Assembly: GCA_014653815.1 (NCBI GenBank)
Contig: JACWDZ010000002.1
Location: 1-64,000, forward strand
DNA from: Pelagibacterales bacterium SAG-MED29
GTDB taxonomy: Bacteria; Pseudomonadota; Alphaproteobacteria; Pelagibacterales; Pelagibacteraceae
Direction: 5' to 3'
Length of the DNA: 64,000 nt
Of the stretch, positions 19,140-29,219 are shown in pieces. How positions within the stretch are numbered: the stretch's first letter is position 1; every line of letters begins with the position of its first letter. Under the pieces are notes generated by a model that did no database searches, was not told the DNA's origin, and saw nothing but the letters and a program-made list of their open reading frames with translations. A program made the translations under genes and the position numbers.

Positions 19140-21464
19140 ATGAATCAAAACATTCAAAGTAAAATAAAAGATAAAATTCAAGAAGATATTTCTCCAACTC
19201 GAAATTTATCGGGCATTCATCTAAAAGTAGTCTTTGGAATAGCAATTCTTTGGACTCTATTTCAACTATGGTATGCGTCTCCTTTTCCTTTTTGGTTTAA
19301 CTTTGGAATGTTCAAAGGTTTGCCAGCTAGAGCTATTCACTTAGGTTTTGCTTTAACTTTAACTTTTTTAATTTTTCCTACGGTTAGAGGAAATAAAATA
19401 TCAGCTTTTGATATTTTTATAAGTATAGTCGCTGCATTTTGTTGTCTTTATATTTACTTTTTCTATGATGATTTGGTTAATAGGGGTGGTATCCTTTTAG
19501 TTAAAGAGATATTCGGATACAAAGTTCCTGTCGAGCTTATTATAGGTGCGATTGGTATTTTAATACTTTTGGAGGCGACAAGAAGAGCAATCGGATTACC
19601 TTTAGTAATAATTGCTATCTGCTTCCTTTTATTTTCTTATTTTGGAAAATATGCACCTGACATCATTTCTCATGGCGGTTTGTCTATAAAAAGATTAGTT
19701 GGATTTCAATGGTTCGATCAAGAAGCTATTTTTGGAATACCTATAGGTGTATCAGTAGATTTTATATTTTTATTCGTACTGTTTGGAGCTTTATTAGAAA
19801 CTGCAGGAGGCGGAAAATATTTTTTAGATTTAGCGTTTGCGATGGTAGGCAAAATGCGAGGAGGACCAGCTAAAGCTGCAATTCTAGGATCTGGAATGAC
19901 AGGTATGATTTCAGGCTCATCAATTGCTAACACAGTTACTACCGGAACTTTCACAATCCCTATCATGAAAAAAACTGGTTTTTCTAAAGAGAAAGCAGGA
20001 GCAATTGAAGTTTCATCTTCAGTGAATGGTCAAATTATGCCGCCAGTAATGGGAGCTGCAGCTTTCGTAATGGCAAGCTTTATAGGTGTTACTTATTTTG
20101 AAGTTGTTAAACATGCTTTTTTACCAGCAATTATTTCCTACATTGCCTTGTTTTATATATCACATCTAGAGGCTCTTAAATTAGGTTTAAAAGGAATGGA
20201 TGACGCTGATGTTCCACATTTAAAGAAAACATTTTTATCTGGTTTGCATTTCTTAATTCCGATCTTTGTTTTAATTTTTTTACTTGTTTATATGAGATAT
20301 ACCGCCGGTTTTTCTATTTTTTATGCAACTCTATCTTTAATCTTTGTAAATTTAGTAAACCGAACTATTAAAAATTCAGATTTGAAAACTGGTTTGATTG
20401 ATTGGTACAATCAAACAATTGTTGGCCTTCAAAAGGGAGCAATTAATATGGTGGGAGTCGGAATTGCTATTGCAACAGCAGGAATAATTGTAGGCGCAGT
20501 TGGATCAACGGGCTTAAGCACTAATCTGATAGTTGTGATAGAGACGATCGCAAGAGATAATGTGATTATCTTAATTTTTCTTACAATTATTTTATGTTTA
20601 CTATTAGGAATGGGTTTACCCACTACAGCAAACTATGTAGTTGTTGCATCACTAATGGCGACTGTTTTAGTTGATGTTGGTAACGCTTCTGGATTTATTT
20701 TTCCACTAATTGCAGTTCATTTATTTGTGTTTTATTTTGGATTAATGGCGGATGTTACGCCTCCAGTAGGTTTAGCTTCTTATGCGGCTGCAGCAATTTC
20801 AGGTGGAGATCCTTTGAAAACAGGGTTGCAAGCCATCTGGTATAGTTTGAGAACAGGTATATTGCCTATAGTATTTTTGTTTAATCATGAACTACTTTTG
20901 ATAGGAGTTGAAGGTATCTGGCAAGCATTATTGGTGATAATAACTTCTTTAATTGGTATCTTGGTCTTTACAGCTGCAACACAAAGATGGTTTATAAATA
21001 AATTGAGATGGTATGAAATAATTGCATTCTTAATTATTTCAATATCTTTTTTAGCACCTGATTTTGTATTAAACAAATTTTATCCAAAGTTTAACGAACA
21101 AAAACTATCTTCAAAAATTATTCACGGCTTATCTTTTGACCCAACTAAAGAAGTGCACATCAAAGTAACTAGAGTCACAGAATATGGTGAAAGATATAAA
21201 TTATTTGTAATTGACAAAGGTAGTTTTGAAAATGATTATAATCTAGAAGAGTTTGGCATTAATGCAGTTGATGATAATAATCAAGTCATCGTCGACAAAC
21301 TAAATTGGAAAGGAAAGGCAAAAAAATCTGGTATGCAAACGGGTGATATAATTAGTAACCTTAAGATTGAAAATCCAGATAGACCTAACAAATCTGTAGT
21401 TTATCCTTTTGCATTAATTCTCTTACTAATTTTTGGTTATTCAAACTATAAAAGAAAAATTTAA
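19140..21464 (+). CDS. TRAP transporter fused permease (4TM/12TM) with C-terminal soluble extension
   Basis: Many TM segments; GMTGMISGSSIANTVTTGTFTIPIMKKTGFSKEKAGAIEVSSSVNGQIMPPVMGAAAFVMA typical of the DctM domain; adjacent TAXI binding protein. Confidence 0.94.
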   Translation: MNQNIQSKIKDKIQEDISPTRNLSGIHLKVVFGIAILWTLFQLWYASPFPFWFNFGMFKGLPARAIHLGFALTLTFLIFPTVRGNKISAFDIFISIVAAFCCLYIYFFYDDLVNRGGILLVKEIFGYKVPVELIIGAIGILILLEATRRAIGLPLVIIAICFLLFSYFGKYAPDIISHGGLSIKRLVGFQWFDQEAIFGIPIGVSVDFIFLFVLFGALLETAGGGKYFLDLAFAMVGKMRGGPAKAAILGSGMTGMISGSSIANTVTTGTFTIPIMKKTGFSKEKAGAIEVSSSVNGQIMPPVMGAAAFVMASFIGVTYFEVVKHAFLPAIISYIALFYISHLEALKLGLKGMDDADVPHLKKTFLSGLHFLIPIFVLIFLLVYMRYTAGFSIFYATLSLIFVNLVNRTIKNSDLKTGLIDWYNQTIVGLQKGAINMVGVGIAIATAGIIVGAVGSTGLSTNLIVVIETIARDNVIILIFLTIILCLLLGMGLPTTANYVVVASLMATVLVDVGNASGFIFPLIAVHLFVFYFGLMADVTPPVGLASYAAAAISGGDPLKTGLQAIWYSLRTGILPIVFLFNHELLLIGVEGIWQALLVIITSLIGILVFTAATQRWFINKLRWYEIIAFLIISISFLAPDFVLNKFYPKFNEQKLSSKIIHGLSFDPTKEVHIKVTRVTEYGERYKLFVIDKGSFENDYNLEEFGINAVDDNNQVIVDKLNWKGKAKKSGMQTGDIISNLKIENPDRPNKSVVYPFALILLLIFGYSNYKRKI

Positions 21465-21835
21465 AGAATTTTCCAAACACCTGATGCAGTAGCTACTATA
21501 TTTTCAGAGTTACTAATTTCACAAGTTGCAAATACAAGTGTTCTTGTTTTTTTTTGAATTTTAACTTTTCCCAATAATTTTTGACCTAAAAAAGCAGCAG
21601 AAATAAATTTTACATCTAATGATATGGTAACACATCTTTTGTCTTGAGCTGCTTTATGAGCCGAATTACCCATTCCTGTGTCAGCAATAGAGCAAATAAA
21701 ACCTCCATGGGCAATTTTACTTGTGTTAAGATTTACATCTTTAACCTCTGCATAGAACTCATAATTAGAATGGTTGATCTTTTTTACGCTAAGACCGCCA
21801 ATGTGTTTTGCAAAAGTTGAACTAGCTTCTTCCAT
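21461..21835 (-). CDS. PaaI-like hotdog thioesterase
   Basis: NTSKIAHGGFICSIADTGMGNSAHKA...CVTISLDVKFISAA. Start placed at MEEASSTFAKH; the upstream ATGs in the ORF track overlap the preceding gene further. Confidence 0.8.
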   Translation of the reverse strand: MEEASSTFAKHIGGLSVKKINHSNYEFYAEVKDVNLNTSKIAHGGFICSIADTGMGNSAHKAAQDKRCVTISLDVKFISAAFLGQKLLGKVKIQKKTRTLVFATCEISNSENIVATASGVWKIL

Positions 21836-22724
21836 GTTTTCTTTTATCATACGTTGGCACAAGTTGTGAGAAAATTACGGCTGATAAAATTAAAATTATT
21901 CCAAAAATTTTGATTTCACTTAAAAATTGGCTCAAAAGCATCCAACCAAATATTGCTGCAAAAACACCTTCCAATGAAAAAATTATTGCTACAGGTGCAG
22001 GAGACAAATTTTGCTGACTATAAGCTTGCAATAAAAATCCTATTCCACTTGATAAAACACCAGCGTAAAGAAGTTCATTTTTTTCCATCAATAAATTTTT
22101 TAATGTTATATTTTCAAAAGCCAAAGAAGGGATAAAAGCAATTATAGATCCAATCAGACAAGTTCCCATAGTTATAGCAATGGGATAATTAAATAATTTT
22201 AAAAATTTTGATAAATAAACAATATGAAAAGCCCAAAAAAAAGCTCCTAATAAAACTAATGAATCTCCTAATCTTACTGTCACATTATTTATTTCAGTAA
22301 GTAAAAACCCTCCAATTATACAAACAAAGACCGAGGGCCAAACAGACCAATGGATTTTTTTAGAAAATAGAAAATAAGATATGGCAGGAACAATTAGGAC
22401 ATAAAATATTGTAAATATTGCTGAATTTGCAACATCCGTATAAAGCAACGAGTACTGTTGTAATGCAAATCCTCCACTAAGAAACAATCCAAGAAGAACC
22501 AGATATATTAAAATAATATTATAAGAAAATTTTTTTTCTTTAATTTTTTTAAATTCAAAGATGAAAAAAAAAGGAATTAATACAATAAAACCTAGAAACA
22601 TTCTTCCAGCAGTAAAAGAAAATGGCCCAATATAGTCCATACCCATATCCTGAGCAATAAATGCAGTTCCCCATAAAAATGAGCATGAGATAGCGCAGAT
22701 CAAAGAGACCAATTTTTTATTCAT
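21822..22724 (-). CDS. EamA/DMT-family transporter
   Basis: Ten hydrophobic segments; SFLWGTAFIAQDMGMDYIGPFSFTAGRMFLG; SLEGVFAAIFGWMLLSQ. Confidence 0.9.
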   Translation of the reverse strand: MNKKLVSLICAISCSFLWGTAFIAQDMGMDYIGPFSFTAGRMFLGFIVLIPFFFIFEFKKIKEKKFSYNIILIYLVLLGLFLSGGFALQQYSLLYTDVANSAIFTIFYVLIVPAISYFLFSKKIHWSVWPSVFVCIIGGFLLTEINNVTVRLGDSLVLLGAFFWAFHIVYLSKFLKLFNYPIAITMGTCLIGSIIAFIPSLAFENITLKNLLMEKNELLYAGVLSSGIGFLLQAYSQQNLSPAPVAIIFSLEGVFAAIFGWMLLSQFLSEIKIFGIILILSAVIFSQLVPTYDKRKHGRS

Positions 22725-22747
22725 GATGTTTATTATTGTAAATTAAA

Positions 22748-24010
22748 TTAAACAGCAAGCTTGAAAGCAAAATCTTTGCCTAAACATTTGCCAAGGTAAA
22801 CACAGAATCTGGCACCTTCAGCCCCATCAATAATTCTATGGTCGTAAGATAGTGAAATTGGTAAAATTTTTCTTGAAATAATTTTGTTATTTATTTTTAC
22901 GAGTCTATCAAAACTTTTACCTACACCTAGAATAGCCACTTCAGGAGGGTTAATTATTGGCGTGAAAAAAGTTCCACCGATTCCACCTAAACTTGATATT
23001 GTCATTGAGCCACCAAAAAAATCTTTTTTATCAATTTTAAGCTCTCTGCAAAGTTTGCTTGTTTTTTTTAATTCTTCTCCTATTTGTTTAATATTCATTT
23101 GATCTACATCTCTAATTTTAGGTACCATTAAGCCGTGAGGCGTATCTACTGCAAAACCTAAATGGAAATATTTTTTATAAATAATTTTATTTTGATTAGG
23201 ATCAATTGAAGCATTAAAATTTGGAAATTCTTTAAGTGCGCTCACCAAAGCTTTAGCAATAAATGCTAAGGGAGTTACTTTAATTAATTCTCCTGAGTAG
23301 TAATCATATAAAGATGATCTAAATTGTTCCATCTCTGTAACATCAATCTCATCATGTTGTGTTACATGAGGAATTTCTGTCCAAGATCTGACTAATTGAG
23401 GTCCTGATAATTTTTTAACTCTTGGGATATCTTTTAATTCAATTTCTCCAAAATCTTCGTGAGAATATTCTTCTTTATGTACTTTTTTTTGCACCTTGCC
23501 ATCATTTACAGTGACTTGTGATCTGACAAAATTTTTAACATCTTCCTCAGAAACTCTTCCTCCTCTTTGAGTACCAGGAATTTCAATTACATTAGCTCCA
23601 AGCTCTCTAGCAAATTTTCTTATCTTTGGACTAGCAGCTTTAGTTCCACTTTTCAAAGTAGGAGCAGATTGTATAATTTTTTTTTGCTTGATTATCTCTT
23701 GTTTTTTAACTTCTGCTTTTTTTTTAATTTTTTTATCTTTATTTACTGTTGCTTTTGTTTCTTTAGCTGCACTTTCAGATTTTAGATAAAGAATTAGATC
23801 CCCTTGATTTACTTTATTACCAACTTTTATATTTATTTTATCCACTACCCCCTCATGAGTAGAAGGCACTTCTACACTTGATTTATCACTTTCTAATGTT
23901 ATTAAAGAGTCATTCTTTTTAATTTGCTGTCCTTCTTTTACAAGAACTTCAATAACCTCTACATCCTTGAAGTCACCCATATCAGGAACTAAAATTTTTA
24001 TGCTAGCCAT
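22748..24010 (-). CDS. aceF: Pyruvate dehydrogenase E2, dihydrolipoamide acetyltransferase
   Basis: Single N-terminal lipoyl domain (ESDKSS), peripheral subunit-binding domain (ASPKIRKFARELGANV), catalytic LSYDHRIIDGAEGARF. Confidence 0.95.
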   Translation of the reverse strand: MASIKILVPDMGDFKDVEVIEVLVKEGQQIKKNDSLITLESDKSSVEVPSTHEGVVDKINIKVGNKVNQGDLILYLKSESAAKETKATVNKDKKIKKKAEVKKQEIIKQKKIIQSAPTLKSGTKAASPKIRKFARELGANVIEIPGTQRGGRVSEEDVKNFVRSQVTVNDGKVQKKVHKEEYSHEDFGEIELKDIPRVKKLSGPQLVRSWTEIPHVTQHDEIDVTEMEQFRSSLYDYYSGELIKVTPLAFIAKALVSALKEFPNFNASIDPNQNKIIYKKYFHLGFAVDTPHGLMVPKIRDVDQMNIKQIGEELKKTSKLCRELKIDKKDFFGGSMTISSLGGIGGTFFTPIINPPEVAILGVGKSFDRLVKINNKIISRKILPISLSYDHRIIDGAEGARFCVYLGKCLGKDFAFKLAV

Positions 24011-24012
24011 AG

Positions 24013-27000
24013 TTATAAATTAGATGGAAAATCCTTATTTTTATCAATTTTATATTTCTTAATAGCTTTTTCTGCTTCCTTAGAAGCAACTAATTGTTCT
24101 TTTGCCAAAGCACTCAAAGTGTAAGCAACTATATGCTCTTTATCTACTTCAAAAAATTTTCTTAAATTTTTTCTTGTATCACTTCTGCCGTATCCATCAG
24201 TTCCCAAGGAGTAAAATGGTTTTTCAGTGTAAGGTCTTATTTGATCAGAAAAAGATCTTGTGTAATCTGATGCAGCAATGATTGGACCGTCTGTTTTGTC
24301 TAAACATTTTTGGACGTAAGACTTTTTTCTTTTTGCATCAGGATTTAATAAATTCCATCTTTCAGTTTCCATACCGTCTCTTCTTAGTTCATTGAAGCTT
24401 GTCACGCTCCAAACATCAGAGTCGATACCATAATCTTTTGATAAAATTTTTGCAGCTGCAGTTATTTCTCTTAAAATTGTTCCAGAACCTAATAATTGGA
24501 CTTTTGTTTTGCCTTTATTATTGTTTTCACGGAGCAAATACATTCCTTTTATGATTCCTTCATCGCAGCCTTTTGGTTTTTCAGGATGAGAATAATTCTC
24601 ATTCATTGCTGTAATATAATAAAAAATATTCTCTTTTTTTTCGTGCATTCTTTTAATTCCATCTCTTAGTATTACCCCCATCTCATAAGCAAATGTTGGA
24701 TCATAACTAACACAATTGGGAATGTTAGAAGCTAATAGATGGCTATGACCATCTTGATGCTGCAATCCTTCCCCAGCTAAAGTAGTTCGACCTGCTGTAG
24801 CACCAATTAAAAACCCTCTGGCTTGAGAGTCTCCTGCAGCCCATGCTAAATCCCCAACTCTTTGAAATCCAAACATAGAATAGAAAATATAAATTGGTAT
24901 CATTTCTAAATCATGATTTGTATAGGAAGTTCCAGCTGCAATCCAAGATGACATTGCACCTGACTCAGTAATTCCTTCCTCTAATACCTGTCCACTTTTA
25001 TCTTCTCTGTAAGAACTTAGTTGCTCAGAGTCTACAGGTTCATATTTTTGGCCTTCATGAGCGTAAATACCAATTTTTTGAAAAAAACCTTCCATACCAA
25101 AAGTTCTTGCTTCATCAGGAATAATAGGAACTAATCTTGGTGAAAGATTTTTGTCTCTAAGAAGAGCAGTAAGCATTCGAACAAGTGCCATAGTTGTTGA
25201 CATTTCTTTATCTCCAGTTGATTTCATAAAAGGCTCAAAAATATCTCTAGGAGGTGTTTTTATCGCTTTAGCAAAAGATGATCTTTCTGGGATAAAGCCG
25301 CCAAGTTTTAATCTTTTATCTTTTAAGTATTTTATTTCCTCCGAGTTTTCATTTGGTTTGAAATATTCAATATTTTTTACTTGTTTGTCTGTAAGAGGAA
25401 CTCCAAATCTATCTCTGTAATAGAGTAAATCCTTTTCATCGAGTTTTTTTTGTTGGTGAGTAGTATTTATACTTTCCCCAGACTTACCCATTCCATAACC
25501 CTTAATAGTTTTCGCCAGTATAACTGTAGGCGAACCTTTGTGATGCATTGCAGAATGATATGCAGCGTAAACTTTGTGGGGATCATGTCCTCCTCTATTT
25601 AATTTCCAAATATCTTTATCAGTCATTGTTGAAACCAATTCTTTTAATTCAGAATATTTTCCGAAAAATTTTTCTCTGACATATGACCCGCCTTTTGCTT
25701 TAAAAGCTTGATATTCTCCATCTACACACTCATTCATTCTTTTTACTAATAAACCAGTTTTATCTTTAGCTAAAAGCTGATCCCAATAAGAACCCCAAAT
25801 TACCTTAATTACATTCCAGCCTGTACCTCTAAAACTCCCTTCAAGTTCTTGAATAATTTTTCCGTTTCCTCTAACTGGTCCATCTAGTCTTTGAAGATTA
25901 CAATTTATTACAAAAATTAAATTATCTAGCTTTTCTCTTGCAGCTAATCCAATTGCACCAAGGGACTCTGGTTCATCCATTTCACCATCTCCTAGAAAGA
26001 CCCAAATTTTTCTACCTTCATCTTTTACTAATCCTCTATTTATTAAATATTTTAGAAATCTAGCCTGATAAATTGCCATGATTGGTCCAAGACCCATAGA
26101 AACGGTTGGAAATTGCCAGAAGTTAGGCATTAACCAAGGATGAGGGTATGAAGATAATCCTCCAGGAGAAACTTCCTGCCTAAAACCGTCTAATTGTTTT
26201 GCTGTAAGTCTTCCTTCTAAAAAAGCACGAGCATACATTCCAGGAGCTGAGTGTCCTTGAAAGTAAATTAAATCTCCTCCAAACTTATTATTTTTTGCTC
26301 TCCAGAAATGATTCATTCCTACGTCATAAAGAGTTGCAGCTGATGCAAATGTTCCGATGTGCCCACCTAATTCTGAACTTTTTTTATTAGCTTTGACTAC
26401 CATAGCTGCAGCATTCCATCTTATATAAGCTCTTAACTTTTTCTCGATATTCTGATCTCCTGTTGACTTAATTTCAATTTCGGGAGGAATTGTATTTATA
26501 TAAGGAGTAGTCCTTGTATCGGGTAAAACTAAACCAGATTTATAAGCTTGATCAATTACTTGATTTAATAAGTAACTAGCTCTTGGAGCACCATCATTTT
26601 CAATTACAGAATTTAATGACTCTATCCATTCATTGGTTTCTATTGGATCAATATCATCCTTAGAAGTTGGTTCAGCAAAGATTTTTTTAACCTGTTTAAC
26701 TGGATTCAGATCTCCATTTTTTTTTATTTCTTTTTTGAGAGGTTCATTCTTTATTTCCTCTTTTTTAGGAGATGAAGTTACTTGACCATTTTCAATCGTG
26801 GCTAAGATGCTCCCCTCGGAAACTTTATCCCCTATTTTAACCTTTAAATCTTTAATTTCACCGGATGATGGAGAAGGAATTTCTAGACTAGACTTATCAC
26901 TTTCTATAGTGACGATAGGGTCGTTTTTATTTATTTTGTCTCCTGGTTTGACTAAAACTTCAATTACTTCCACATCTTTAAAATCACCAATATCAGGAAC

Positions 27001-27018
27001 AGAAATATTTTGAGCCAT
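24013..27018 (-). CDS. aceE: Pyruvate dehydrogenase E1, homodimeric type, with N-terminal lipoyl domain
   Basis: AceE motifs YFQGHSAPGMYARAFLEGRLT, GDGEMDEPES, NCNLQRLDGPVRGNGKIIQELEG, GLQHQDGHSHL; residues 1 to about 78 form a lipoyl domain (IESDKSSLEIPSP). Confidence 0.96.
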   Translation of the reverse strand: MAQNISVPDIGDFKDVEVIEVLVKPGDKINKNDPIVTIESDKSSLEIPSPSSGEIKDLKVKIGDKVSEGSILATIENGQVTSSPKKEEIKNEPLKKEIKKNGDLNPVKQVKKIFAEPTSKDDIDPIETNEWIESLNSVIENDGAPRASYLLNQVIDQAYKSGLVLPDTRTTPYINTIPPEIEIKSTGDQNIEKKLRAYIRWNAAAMVVKANKKSSELGGHIGTFASAATLYDVGMNHFWRAKNNKFGGDLIYFQGHSAPGMYARAFLEGRLTAKQLDGFRQEVSPGGLSSYPHPWLMPNFWQFPTVSMGLGPIMAIYQARFLKYLINRGLVKDEGRKIWVFLGDGEMDEPESLGAIGLAAREKLDNLIFVINCNLQRLDGPVRGNGKIIQELEGSFRGTGWNVIKVIWGSYWDQLLAKDKTGLLVKRMNECVDGEYQAFKAKGGSYVREKFFGKYSELKELVSTMTDKDIWKLNRGGHDPHKVYAAYHSAMHHKGSPTVILAKTIKGYGMGKSGESINTTHQQKKLDEKDLLYYRDRFGVPLTDKQVKNIEYFKPNENSEEIKYLKDKRLKLGGFIPERSSFAKAIKTPPRDIFEPFMKSTGDKEMSTTMALVRMLTALLRDKNLSPRLVPIIPDEARTFGMEGFFQKIGIYAHEGQKYEPVDSEQLSSYREDKSGQVLEEGITESGAMSSWIAAGTSYTNHDLEMIPIYIFYSMFGFQRVGDLAWAAGDSQARGFLIGATAGRTTLAGEGLQHQDGHSHLLASNIPNCVSYDPTFAYEMGVILRDGIKRMHEKKENIFYYITAMNENYSHPEKPKGCDEGIIKGMYLLRENNNKGKTKVQLLGSGTILREITAAAKILSKDYGIDSDVWSVTSFNELRRDGMETERWNLLNPDAKRKKSYVQKCLDKTDGPIIAASDYTRSFSDQIRPYTEKPFYSLGTDGYGRSDTRKNLRKFFEVDKEHIVAYTLSALAKEQLVASKEAEKAIKKYKIDKNKDFPSNL

Positions 27019-27160
27019 AATTATCTATTATAAACTGGATGGAACATATTAAAAAGAGCCCTAATAATAAACTATAAATAGTGGGGCAAATCGCTTGATA
27101 AGTTCATTTTTGGACATATTTTATGCTATTTTTAGTCAATTAAATTTAGTCAGATAAGTT

Positions 27161-27262
27161 ATGAAATGGCTAATAAGTTTATTGTTCAAAAAAAAAGAAA
27201 TTAAATCAGATAGAGCAGCAATTGTTCAAAAAATCCTATTAAAAAAATATCTGTTAAGATAA
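27161..27262 (+). CDS. Possible short basic peptide (33 aa) MKWLISLLFKKKEIKSDRAAIVQKILLKKYLLR
   Basis: My translation; sits upstream of, and co-directional with, the acetoacetyl-CoA synthetase gene. Only ORF evidence. Confidence 0.35.
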   Translation: MKWLISLLFKKKEIKSDRAAIVQKILLKKYLLR

Positions 27263-27287
27263 ATTCATAGAGGCTAAATTAGTTTTT

Positions 27288-29219
27288 ATGAATACATCTC
27301 TTTGGAAACCTAGCAATCAAAAAAAAGAAGATTCTTTATTGAGAGATTTTTCAAAATTTATCAATTTCAAAACTTCAAATAATTTTAAGGACTTGTGGAA
27401 ATGGAGTATTGAAAATCCACAAATATTTTGGTCAAAGTTTTGGGATTACTCTAAAATCATTGGCGAGAAAGGAAAAGAAACTATTTTAAAAGATAAAGTT
27501 TTTAACAAAACAAAATTTTTTTCTGATTCAAGATTAAATTATTCAGAAAACATTCTAAAAAAAAGATCGGATCTTGATGCTATAGGTTTTTTATCTGAAA
27601 GCGGTTATGAGGAAAATATTACTTGGAGTGATTTGTATAATAAAGTTTGTAAGCTATCTGCTTATTTTAAGACTTTAAATTTAAAAAAAGGAGATAGAGT
27701 TGCAGCATATGTACCGAACAAAATAGAGTCCGTAGTAAGCTTTTTAGCATGCGCTAAGAATGGAATAATTTGGTCTTCATGCTCACCTGATTTTGGCGTC
27801 CAAGGTGTTGTTGATAGATTTAAACAAATTGAACCAAAAATTTTGATAACAAGCGATCATTATTTTTATAATGGAAAAAAAATAAATATTTTAGAAAAGG
27901 TAAATAAAGTTTTAGAGGAAATTACTTCAATAAAAGAAGTTTTAGTATTTTCTTATAACAAAAAAGAAAAATTAAATTTAGATAACTTTAAAGATTTTGA
28001 TGAAGTTTTAAACCAATCAGAATTAGATGAAACATTTGAACGTTTCGAATTTAATCATCCAATTTATATTCTTTATTCAAGTGGAACTACTGGAAAACCA
28101 AAGTGTATTACTCATGGAGCAGGCAATGTTTTAATTGAGCATAATAAAGAATTTATGCTTCATTGCGATATAAGAGATAATGAAAGATTATTTTATTATA
28201 CAACTACTGGCTGGATGATGTGGAATTGGCTGGTAGGAGGGTTAGCGACAGGCTCAACTATATATTTATTTGATGGGGCTCCGGCGTATCCAACAACAGA
28301 TGTTCTTCTTCAATATTGTCAAAATAAAAAAATTAATTTGTTTGGTGTAAGTGCTAAATATATTGATCATTTAAAAAATGAAAATTTTAAAGCAAAAAAT
28401 TTAGATTTAAGTTCAATTAAAATAATAACTTCAACCGGCTCCCCTTTAGTCGCAGAAAGTTTTGAATATGTATACAATAACTTAAAAAAAGATGTTCATT
28501 TAACATCGATAGCTGGTGGAACTGACTTAGTCGGCTGTTTAGTTTTGGGAAATTTATTCTCAGATGTATATAAGGGAGAAATTCAGGGCCAGAGTTTAGG
28601 CATTGATGTTGACGTCTTTACCGATAGTGGAAAAAGCACAAAAGATAATGAAAAAGGTGAGCTTGTGGTTAAACAACCATTTCCATCTATGCCAGTAAAA
28701 TTTTGGGGTGATGATGATGGTAAAAAATACCATGAAGCTTATTTTACAAGATTTGAAAATATTTGGCATCACGGTGATTTTGTGGCACGAACTTCAAACA
28801 ATGGATTTATTGTGAGCGGCAGATCTGATGCCACTTTAAATCCAGGGGGTGTTAGAATTGGAACATCAGAAATTTACCAACAAGTTGAAAACATTGACTT
28901 TATTACTGAGGGGTTGGTTGTTGGACAAAATTATAATGATGATGTGAGAATAGTTTTATTTGTTACAACAAAAAATGACGAAGATTTAGATGATGAAAAA
29001 ATTAAATTAGTTAAGACTAGAATAAGAAAAAATTGCTCTCCAAAACATGTGCCGGCAATCATTATAAAAGTTCCAGAAATTCCAAGAACTAAAAGTGGAA
29101 AAATTGTTGAGCTCGCTGTAAGAAAATTAATTAATGGAGAGGAGCTGAATAATAAGGAAGCAATCGCTAATCCAGAAAGTTTAGATTTTTTTAAAAATCT
29201 TTCTCAACTTAAGATTTAA
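27288..29219 (+). CDS. Acetoacetyl-CoA synthetase
   Basis: ILYSSGTTGKPKCITHGAGNVLIEHNKEFMLHCDIRDNERLFYYTTTGWMMWNWL; SGRSDATLNPGGVRIGTSEIY; PEIPRTKSGKIVELAVRKL. Confidence 0.94.
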   Translation: MNTSLWKPSNQKKEDSLLRDFSKFINFKTSNNFKDLWKWSIENPQIFWSKFWDYSKIIGEKGKETILKDKVFNKTKFFSDSRLNYSENILKKRSDLDAIGFLSESGYEENITWSDLYNKVCKLSAYFKTLNLKKGDRVAAYVPNKIESVVSFLACAKNGIIWSSCSPDFGVQGVVDRFKQIEPKILITSDHYFYNGKKINILEKVNKVLEEITSIKEVLVFSYNKKEKLNLDNFKDFDEVLNQSELDETFERFEFNHPIYILYSSGTTGKPKCITHGAGNVLIEHNKEFMLHCDIRDNERLFYYTTTGWMMWNWLVGGLATGSTIYLFDGAPAYPTTDVLLQYCQNKKINLFGVSAKYIDHLKNENFKAKNLDLSSIKIITSTGSPLVAESFEYVYNNLKKDVHLTSIAGGTDLVGCLVLGNLFSDVYKGEIQGQSLGIDVDVFTDSGKSTKDNEKGELVVKQPFPSMPVKFWGDDDGKKYHEAYFTRFENIWHHGDFVARTSNNGFIVSGRSDATLNPGGVRIGTSEIYQQVENIDFITEGLVVGQNYNDDVRIVLFVTTKNDEDLDDEKIKLVKTRIRKNCSPKHVPAIIIKVPEIPRTKSGKIVELAVRKLINGEELNNKEAIANPESLDFFKNLSQLKI

